In this document: piece by piece, positions 58,575-64,000 of the stretch
Layout: each line of letters opens with the position of its first letter
Position numbering within the stretch: position 1 is the stretch's first letter
Origin: CAVRZR01 sp964354215
Lineage (GTDB): Bacteria > Actinomycetota > Coriobacteriia > Anaerosomatales > CAVRZR01
DNA: 64,000 nt
Direction of reading: 5' to 3'
NCBI GenBank assembly: GCA_964354215.1
Contig: CAYGYT010000004.1
Location: 27,514-91,513 of the forward strand
Position numbers and translations under genes: made by a program
The notes under the pieces: generated by a model
What the model saw: only the letters and a program-made list of their open reading frames with translations
The model's database searches: none
Told to the model about the DNA's origin: nothing

Positions 58575-60893
58575 ATGGTCGACTTCGACCGCAGCGTGTT
58601 CATAGGGAAGTTCCAGGAAGAGGCGTGCGACCTGCTGCAGCGCCTCAATGAGGGCTTCATCTCGCTCGAGACCGAGACCGCAAACCGTGAGCTCGTCGAC
58701 CAGGTGCTCCGCGACGCGCACACGCTCAAGGGCTCGTCGCGCATGGTCGGACTGATCGAGATCTCCGACATCGCGCACTGGCTCGAGAACCTCATGGTGC
58801 GCGTTCGCGACGACGGCGTCGTCTACACCTCGCAGATGAGCGATGTGGTGTTCGAAGCGCTCGACGTCGTTGCATTCCTGGCCGAGAATGCGCGCGACGA
58901 CGGGTTCGAGCATGGCATCGAGCTTGTACAGCTCGAAGGGCGACTCGCGGCCTTGGCGGAAGCGGAAGCGCAACCGGCGACGCCGGTGGCGGCAGCCGAC
59001 CCCCCAGCACAAGCAGCGACGCCGATCGAAGCCGCCGAGAAGACTCCCACCGTCGGCGTCGGCTGCTCGGAATCAGAGGCGGCCGCGTCCGACGCGCCCG
59101 ACGCGTCCCAGCGCACGCAACGTGACGAGCAGCTCCAGGTGCGCGGACGCCAGACCATACGCGTGAAAGCGGCTCAGGTCGACACGCTCATGAACCTCGT
59201 CTCGGAGGTCGTGATCTCCGAAATCAAGGCCGAGCAGCGCACGGTCGACCTGCGTCGGTTCGCATCCCGGCTCTCCGACATCTCGAGCTCGTGGATGAGG
59301 GCCAAGGCCGCTTTCCACGCGGCTCCTGAAGCTGGCGGTGTCGGCCTCCTGCCGACGGAACAGGCTGCGGCGCTCGACTCGCTTCTGAGCGAGCTTCGGC
59401 GCGATCTTGCCTTGTTCAACAAGAGCTACGCCGAGGACGTGTCGCGGACGAGCACGCTCGTGCACGAGCTGCAGGAGCAGGGCATGCAGCTACGCATGCT
59501 CCCCGTCAACACCGTATTCCAGGCGTTCCCTCGTGCCGTGCGCGACCTCGCTCGGCAGTTCTCCAAGGAGATAGAGCTCACGATCGAGGGAGGGGAAACC
59601 GAACTCGACAAGAAGGTGCTCGAGGAGATCAACGACCCGCTGGTCCACCTCATGCGCAACGCGGTGGACCACGGCATCGAGCCGCCGGAGGTCCGCGTGG
59701 CCGCAGGGAAGCCCGCGTGCGGCACCGTCAAGCTCAGCGCGCGGCCCGAGGGTGACCATATCATCATCGAGATTATCGATGACGGAGCCGGAATCGACCC
59801 GGAGGCGATGCGCGCCGTCGCGGTTCGGAAGGGCTTCCTCGCTCAAAGCGAGGCCGCAGCGATGAGCGACCGGGAGGCCCTGTTCCTGATCTTCGAACCA
59901 GGCTTCTCGACGAGTGCGATCATCACCGAGATCTCTGGCCGCGGTGTAGGTATGGACGTGGTCCGCGAATTCGTGGTCGAGCGGCTCAAGGGGTCTCTTG
60001 ACGTCCATTCGGAACCGGGCAACGGCACGAGGTTCACGCTCACCATCCCGTTGACGCTGGCCGTCATCCGTGCCCTCCTGCTCAACGTGTCCGGCCAGGT
60101 GTTCGCGCTTCCTACCATTGCAGTCGAGGAGACACTTCGGGCAGACCCCTCGCAGATTCTCAAGGCCGAAGGGCGCGAGGTGATCCGTCGACAGCGGCGC
60201 AACATACCGATCGTCCGGCTCTCGGACATTCTTGGACTTCCCGAGCGTCACGTCTCGGACGGCGCGAAGATTCCGCTTGTGACGGTCGGCTACTCGGGAT
60301 GGCGCATCGGCTTCGTCGTGGACGGGTTCGTCGGCGAGCAGCAGATCGTCATCAAGCCACTGGGCACGCACCTGCGCAAGGTCGAGAACATCGCCGGCGT
60401 CACCGTTCTCGGTGCGGGCGAGCTTGTGCCGATACTCAACGTTCCGGACCTCGTGAACACCGCGCGCCTGGAGGCGGGACAACGCTCGAGCGTGCAGCCC
60501 GCTGACGAGCGTGGCTTGGACGCACCTCGGCGCGTGCTCATCTGCGAGGACTCGTTCACCACGCGCGAGCTCGAACGCTCGATCTTCGAGTCCGCCGGGT
60601 TCGCCGTCGAGACCGCGCCCGACGGAGCGGCGGGCCTCGCACGGCTCAAGGAGGGGCTCAAAGTCGACGCCGTCGTCACGGACGTTCAGATGCCCAACAT
60701 GACCGGCTTGGAACTTGCCCGGGCGATCAAGTCCGATGCGGTGCTCCGGCCGATCCCCGTCGTGATCGTCACCTCGCTCGAGCGTGACGAGGAGAAGGCC
60801 GAAGGCATCAGCGCAGGGGCGGACGCCTACATCACGAAATCGGTGTTCAACCAGGACACGCTGCTCGACACGGTCGAGAGCCTCATCAGGTAG
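58575..60893 (+). CDS. cheA: CheA histidine kinase with C-terminal receiver
   Basis: A 772-residue hybrid kinase. The Hpt domain holds phospho-His49 (DAHTLKGSS). A Pro/Ala-rich linker leads to the dimerisation region, then the ATPase domain (HLMRNAVDHGIEPPE N-box; DGAGIDPEA; GRGVGMDVV), then the CheW-like domain (QVFALPTIAVEETL) and a receiver domain (VLICEDSFTTRELERSIFE; DAVVTDVQMPN; VTSLERDEE) at about 650-770. Such CheA-REC hybrids are typical of alternative-function or pilus systems. No separate P2 domain is evident. Confidence 0.95.
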   Translation: MVDFDRSVFIGKFQEEACDLLQRLNEGFISLETETANRELVDQVLRDAHTLKGSSRMVGLIEISDIAHWLENLMVRVRDDGVVYTSQMSDVVFEALDVVAFLAENARDDGFEHGIELVQLEGRLAALAEAEAQPATPVAAADPPAQAATPIEAAEKTPTVGVGCSESEAAASDAPDASQRTQRDEQLQVRGRQTIRVKAAQVDTLMNLVSEVVISEIKAEQRTVDLRRFASRLSDISSSWMRAKAAFHAAPEAGGVGLLPTEQAAALDSLLSELRRDLALFNKSYAEDVSRTSTLVHELQEQGMQLRMLPVNTVFQAFPRAVRDLARQFSKEIELTIEGGETELDKKVLEEINDPLVHLMRNAVDHGIEPPEVRVAAGKPACGTVKLSARPEGDHIIIEIIDDGAGIDPEAMRAVAVRKGFLAQSEAAAMSDREALFLIFEPGFSTSAIITEISGRGVGMDVVREFVVERLKGSLDVHSEPGNGTRFTLTIPLTLAVIRALLLNVSGQVFALPTIAVEETLRADPSQILKAEGREVIRRQRRNIPIVRLSDILGLPERHVSDGAKIPLVTVGYSGWRIGFVVDGFVGEQQIVIKPLGTHLRKVENIAGVTVLGAGELVPILNVPDLVNTARLEAGQRSSVQPADERGLDAPRRVLICEDSFTTRELERSIFESAGFAVETAPDGAAGLARLKEGLKVDAVVTDVQMPNMTGLELARAIKSDAVLRPIPVVIVTSLERDEEKAEGISAGADAYITKSVFNQDTLLDTVESLIR

Positions 60894-60905
60894 CGATCAG
60901 ACGTC

Positions 60906-61967
60906 GTGCCTGCATCCACCAAAACCGCCACGCCGATCCGCGTGCTCATCGTCGACGACTCGCTCGTCGCGCGCGAGATGCTCGCTCAGATTCTCGGGAG
61001 CGACCCCGGCATCGAGGTCGCCGGTATGGCCTCCGATGGCGTGCAGGCCGTCGAGCTCGTGGAGCGATTGCACCCCGATCTCGTCACGATGGACATCCAC
61101 ATGCCGAGGATGGACGGGCTCCACGCGACCGAGCGGATCATGGCGTTCACGCCGACACCCATCCTCGTGGTGTCGTCGTCGGTCCACGGCGAGGGCATGG
61201 GTCGAGCGTTCGACGCGCTCTCGGCGGGAGCTCTCGAGGTCATCCGAAAACCTGAGCCGAAGGACTGGGCCGATCTCCAGCGCATCGGCACCGAGGTGAT
61301 CCTGAAAGCAAAGGTCCTCGCTCGCGTCAAGGTGATCACGCACATCAGGGGTCGGCGAGGCGAGCGGACCATACCCGGCACGCGTCACAGACGCGAGCGG
61401 GGGCAGCGGTCGATCGTCGCAATCGGGTCGTCCACGGGCGGGCCCTCGGCCCTGGAAGCCGTGCTCTGCGGGTTGCCACGCTCGTTTCCGGTGCCGATAG
61501 TCATTGCGCAGCACATCGCCGACGGCTTCGTGCCCGGCCTGGTGAGCTGGCTTTCGGGCGTGTGCGAGCTCAAGGTGAAGGCCGCGGAAGATGCCGAGGA
61601 GCTCAGCCGAGGAACCGTGTACTTCGCTCCCACCGGCACCAACGTAGAGGTGGATGACAACCGGGTGAGGTTCGTCGCCCCTGGCGCTCGGCAGCTCTAC
61701 GTGCCGTCGGCAGACACGCTCTTCGACTCGGTTGCGGTCAGCCACGGGCCGAATGCTGTCGGCGTCATTCTCACCGGCATGGGCGCGGACGGCGCCCAAG
61801 GCCTCAAGCGCATGCGTGACGCGGGCGCCGCGACCATCGCGCAAGACGAGGCAACGTCAACCGTGTGGGGGATGCCGAAAGCGGCGGTTGAGCTCGGCGC
61901 GGCCGAGTCCGTTGTGCCTCTCGAGCAGATCAGCGCATCACTCGCAGAACTCGTGCCCGCTCGATAG
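60906..61967 (+). CDS. cheB: CheB methylesterase with receiver domain
   Basis: A 353-residue protein. The N-terminal receiver (VDDSLVAREMLAQIL; VTMDIHMPRMDG) controls a C-terminal methylesterase whose catalytic triad regions are visible: Ser in GSSTGGPSALE, His in IAQHIADGF, Asp in GMGADGAQGL. It removes methyl groups from the MCP to reset the system. GTG 60906 is the start, with TAG of cheA 13 bases upstream. It is the last gene of the operon. Confidence 0.94.
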   Translation: MPASTKTATPIRVLIVDDSLVAREMLAQILGSDPGIEVAGMASDGVQAVELVERLHPDLVTMDIHMPRMDGLHATERIMAFTPTPILVVSSSVHGEGMGRAFDALSAGALEVIRKPEPKDWADLQRIGTEVILKAKVLARVKVITHIRGRRGERTIPGTRHRRERGQRSIVAIGSSTGGPSALEAVLCGLPRSFPVPIVIAQHIADGFVPGLVSWLSGVCELKVKAAEDAEELSRGTVYFAPTGTNVEVDDNRVRFVAPGARQLYVPSADTLFDSVAVSHGPNAVGVILTGMGADGAQGLKRMRDAGAATIAQDEATSTVWGMPKAAVELGAAESVVPLEQISASLAELVPAR

Positions 61968-62043
61968 ACGACATCTGCGCTCAACTCCGGGCCTGTTCGA
62001 GCCGATACCCCTAGTACCCTGGCGGGTCGCTCGAGCCGACACT

Positions 62044-62061
62044 CCGGCACACACGTGCCGG
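62044..62061 (+). terminator. Candidate terminator after the chemosensory operon
   Basis: CCGGCAC (62044-62050) and GTGCCGG (62055-62061) form a perfect 7-bp hairpin with an ACAC loop, 76 bases after cheB. No T-run follows, so it may be a weak or Rho-assisted end. I see nothing else in the 224-base gap apart from the murI promoter. Confidence 0.35.
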
Positions 62062-62178
62062 CGAAGACGGCTCCAGGCGGTTCCGCAGCTCCGTGTGCCG
62101 GCATGGAGCACCCTTACCCGGGGGCCGTTCTCGCAAGAGGCGGCCTTCCCGTGTTTCTGGGGGAGCTTCGCTCAAGGG

Positions 62179-62184
62179 TATACT
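62179..62184 (+). promoter_or_regulatory. Promoter -10 box of murI, leaderless arrangement
   Basis: TATACT at 62179-62184 ends 7 bases before the murI ATG, so transcription would start at or one base before the ATG. No ribosome-binding site precedes the ATG. This fits a leaderless mRNA. A good -35 box is not evident. Confidence 0.45.
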
Positions 62185-62191
62185 CGAACAT

Positions 62192-63115
62192 ATGGAACAC
62201 CTGCCCATCGGAATCTTCGATTCCGGCCTCGGCGGCCTGACCGTGGTACGGGAGATCAGCCGGGCGCTCCCAGACGAACGCATCCTCTACTTCGGCGACA
62301 CGGCGCGCTGTCCATACGGACCGCGCGATCTCGCCGAGGTGCGCCGCTTCGTGCTCGAGATCGGCTCCTGGCTCACCGCGCGCGGCGTGAAACTCATCGT
62401 TGTCGCATGCAATACCGCGACCGCGGCAGGCCTTGCGCTCGCCCAGCGGGCCTTCGATGTCCCCGTGATCGGGGTCGTGGAACCGGGTGCGAGGGCGGCC
62501 GTGATGGCTACGCTGAACCGCCGAGTGGGCGTGATCGGCACGGTGGGCACCATCGACTCGGGTGCGTACTCGAACGCTGTGCGGGCGCTCGACGCGGGGG
62601 TCACGGTGTTCTCGGCGGCCACGCCACGCTTTGTGGACATCGTCGAGGATGGTCTGCGCCGCGGGCCGGGACCGCTCGAGGACTGGATTGCCGAGTCCTC
62701 CGAGGTGTTCATCCGCCCGTCGTTCTACGAGCTCGCGCGTGACTACCTCGATCCGCTTCGCCGGAGCGGCATCGACACCCTCGTGCTCGGGTGCACCCAC
62801 TTCCCGCTGCTCTCCACGCCGATCCAACAGGTCGTGGGCTCAGGTGTGCGTCTCATATCTTCCGCCGAGGAGACTGCCCACGAAGTCGACGAGACGCTCG
62901 AGCGGCGCGGTCACCGCAGCCGGCACAGCGACCCGCGTCTCGAGTTCGCCACTACCGGCGATGCGGTGGAGTTCTCGCGCCTGGGCGCGCGCGTCCTCGG
63001 CCGCCCCATCGACACGGCCGCTCACGTGACCCTTTCGGAGCTACGCGGACTGCCCACGGCGGACCTGCTCGGACTGCTCGACGACCCGACGCTCGCGGAG
63101 GCCTCATGCGCCTGA
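62192..63115 (+). CDS. murI: Glutamate racemase
   Basis: A 307-residue MurI with the two catalytic Cys regions: VVACNTATAAG (Cys73) and VLGCTHFPLL (Cys201). The N-terminal IFDSGLGGLTV holds the catalytic Asp10. It supplies D-glutamate for peptidoglycan. ATG 62192 is used without a Shine-Dalgarno; the upstream frame to 62093 is not needed. It overlaps the next gene by 10 bases and leads into rph, a known arrangement in Gram-positive bacteria (murI-rph). Confidence 0.95.
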   Translation: MEHLPIGIFDSGLGGLTVVREISRALPDERILYFGDTARCPYGPRDLAEVRRFVLEIGSWLTARGVKLIVVACNTATAAGLALAQRAFDVPVIGVVEPGARAAVMATLNRRVGVIGTVGTIDSGAYSNAVRALDAGVTVFSAATPRFVDIVEDGLRRGPGPLEDWIAESSEVFIRPSFYELARDYLDPLRRSGIDTLVLGCTHFPLLSTPIQQVVGSGVRLISSAEETAHEVDETLERRGHRSRHSDPRLEFATTGDAVEFSRLGARVLGRPIDTAAHVTLSELRGLPTADLLGLLDDPTLAEASCA

Positions 63116-63879
63116 CGATCCTCGGCGCGTCCGCCTCGTACGCGGGTCCGGGCCAGGCGTGTGCCGGCTATCTCGTCGAGGGGGGCGGAGCACGCGTGCT
63201 GTTTGACTGCGGCAACGGCGTCCTCGCCAAGCTCGCCCGCGTCGCCAATCCTCTGGGCATCGACGCCGTGTTCATCACGCACGGACACCCGGACCACTTC
63301 GTCGACCTCTACGCCTTTCAGGCGCTCCTGCGCTATGCACCCGAAGGGCCAGCACCCGCGCTGCCGCTCTACGCGCCGAACACGCTCTTCGAGCGCATGA
63401 CGGCGCTGCTCTCCGACCGCGGCGCGACCGAGCTTGCCGAGGCATTCGTCCACACGCAGCTCTGCGCCGACTGCCCGGTGACCGTGAAGGACCTGACCGT
63501 GACGGCGCGCTCGGTCGAGCACACGTACCCCACGTTCGCGCTCGTCGCCGAAGCCGATGGCGTGCGTCTGTGCTACACCGCGGACACCGGCGCAACCGGC
63601 GGAGTGCTCGAAGCCGCTCGTGGTGCCGACCTGCTGCTCGCCGAAGCCACGCTGCCCGAGCAGTACGCCGGCGCGGCTCCGCACCTCACTTCCTCGCAGG
63701 CGGGCGCGCTCGCGCGCGACGCCGACGTGAGCGCCCTCGTGCTCACGCACGTCTGGCCCACGAACGATCGCTCCGCGATGGTGATGGCTGCGGCGGCCGA
63801 GTTCGACGGCCCCGTTTCGGTCGCCTCGGAGTACTCCATGTACGAAGTGCGCCCCGCCCGTCACAGGAAGGACGCCTGA
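63106..63879 (+). CDS. Metallo-beta-lactamase-fold hydrolase, RNase Z-like
   Basis: A 257-residue MBL-fold protein. The metal motif is FITHGHPDHFVDL (HxHxDH, about residue 56-63), with later His in SVEHTYPTF, Asp in YTADTGATGG and His in LTHVWPT. It resembles short RNase Z or phosphodiesterase-like proteins found between murI and rph in actinobacteria. The exact substrate (RNA, cyclic nucleotide) is unknown. It overlaps murI by 10 bases and rph by one base. Confidence 0.9.
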   Translation: MRLTILGASASYAGPGQACAGYLVEGGGARVLFDCGNGVLAKLARVANPLGIDAVFITHGHPDHFVDLYAFQALLRYAPEGPAPALPLYAPNTLFERMTALLSDRGATELAEAFVHTQLCADCPVTVKDLTVTARSVEHTYPTFALVAEADGVRLCYTADTGATGGVLEAARGADLLLAEATLPEQYAGAAPHLTSSQAGALARDADVSALVLTHVWPTNDRSAMVMAAAAEFDGPVSVASEYSMYEVRPARHRKDA

Positions 63880-64000
63880 TGCCGCGCGCCTACGAGCGAG
63901 CTGCCGACGAGCTGAGACCGGTCCGCGTCACACGCCGCTACCTCAAGCACCCGATGGGGAGCTGCATCTTCGAACTCGGGGACACACGCGTGCTCTGCGC
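63879..64000 (+). CDS. rph: Ribonuclease PH, N-terminal part (partial)
   Basis: The first 40 codons of RNase PH are inside the window. DELRPVRVTRRYLKHPMGSC and GDTRVLCA are characteristic of this phosphorolytic 3' exoribonuclease for tRNA ends. The start overlaps the previous stop by one base. The gene is cut by the window end, so it need not be broken. Confidence 0.92.
   Translation, partial: MPRAYERAADELRPVRVTRRYLKHPMGSCIFELGDTRVLC

Noticed and set aside
62185..62197. Second LexA-like box CGAACATATG at the murI start
   Set aside because: Only a half-site is present (the right half reads GGAAC), and it overlaps the start codon by chance.

Overview
The window is a high-GC chromosomal segment of an anaerobic, Gram-positive-type bacterium. 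An actinobacterial, probably Coriobacteriia/OPB41-like, acetogen or homoacetogenic relative fits best. That placement is an inference from the ftsX-ctp / smpB-ssrA neighbourhood, frequent GTG starts, short intergenic spaces and an oxygen-sensitive Wood-Ljungdahl gene set. Four runs of exactly 100 N (4097, 7965, 21239, 54697) show that this is a scaffolded draft, probably metagenome-derived. Two of the gaps break the reading frame of the gene they sit in.

Left part (1-16.8 kb): end of ftsX, an S41 protease, RNase R, a geranylgeranyl-reductase-like flavoprotein, an M42 aminopeptidase, a CopG/PIN toxin-antitoxin pair, smpB and the tmRNA gene. Then comes a scarred accessory island (about 8.1-10.3 kb) with a Fic protein, a truncated hsdR, a fragment of a conjugation-type ATPase, a 3' tRNA-Phe fragment that looks like an attachment site, and a LexA-box promoter followed by a hairpin. 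After this come a UroD-like protein with a Rieske protein, an nfeD/stomatin pair, and a compact sulfur-trafficking/Fe-S operon (Zn ribbon, TusA, DsrE, a cysteine desulfurase homologue whose PLP lysine is replaced by Asp, and an IscU with an extra C-terminal domain).

Middle (16.8-28 kb): mixed, mostly minus-strand housekeeping and poorly characterised genes, including a transglutaminase/CFI-box secreted protein, a WG-repeat protein, an ACT protein, flavodoxin, GIY-YIG, an APC permease, a radical SAM/GNAT pair, cold-shock protein and an internally deleted amidase.

Centre (28.1-51.1 kb, all minus strand, read right to left): a near-continuous Wood-Ljungdahl cluster: fhs, RACo-type activator, CooC, folD, acsD, cooS, acsB, acsC, a GltD/ferredoxin/MvhD-like electron-transfer fusion, metV, metF, a second CooC, acsE, NuoE-like, NuoF-like, a CBS protein and a selenocysteine-containing formate dehydrogenase. 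Together these encode CO2 reduction to formate, the folate methyl branch, methyl transfer to the corrinoid protein, CO2 reduction to CO and acetyl-CoA synthesis. FolD must supply cyclohydrolase activity because no fchA is present.

Right part (51.3-62 kb, plus strand): a chemosensory operon with a DUF4388/PATAN protein, CheR-TPR, CheY, a PilB/GspE-like protein that has lost its ATPase motifs, two CheW proteins, a minimal MCP, hybrid CheA-REC and CheB. No flagellar, cheC or cheD genes are present, so a type IV pilus or alternative-function pathway is plausible. The window ends with murI, an RNase Z-like metallo-hydrolase and the start of rph.
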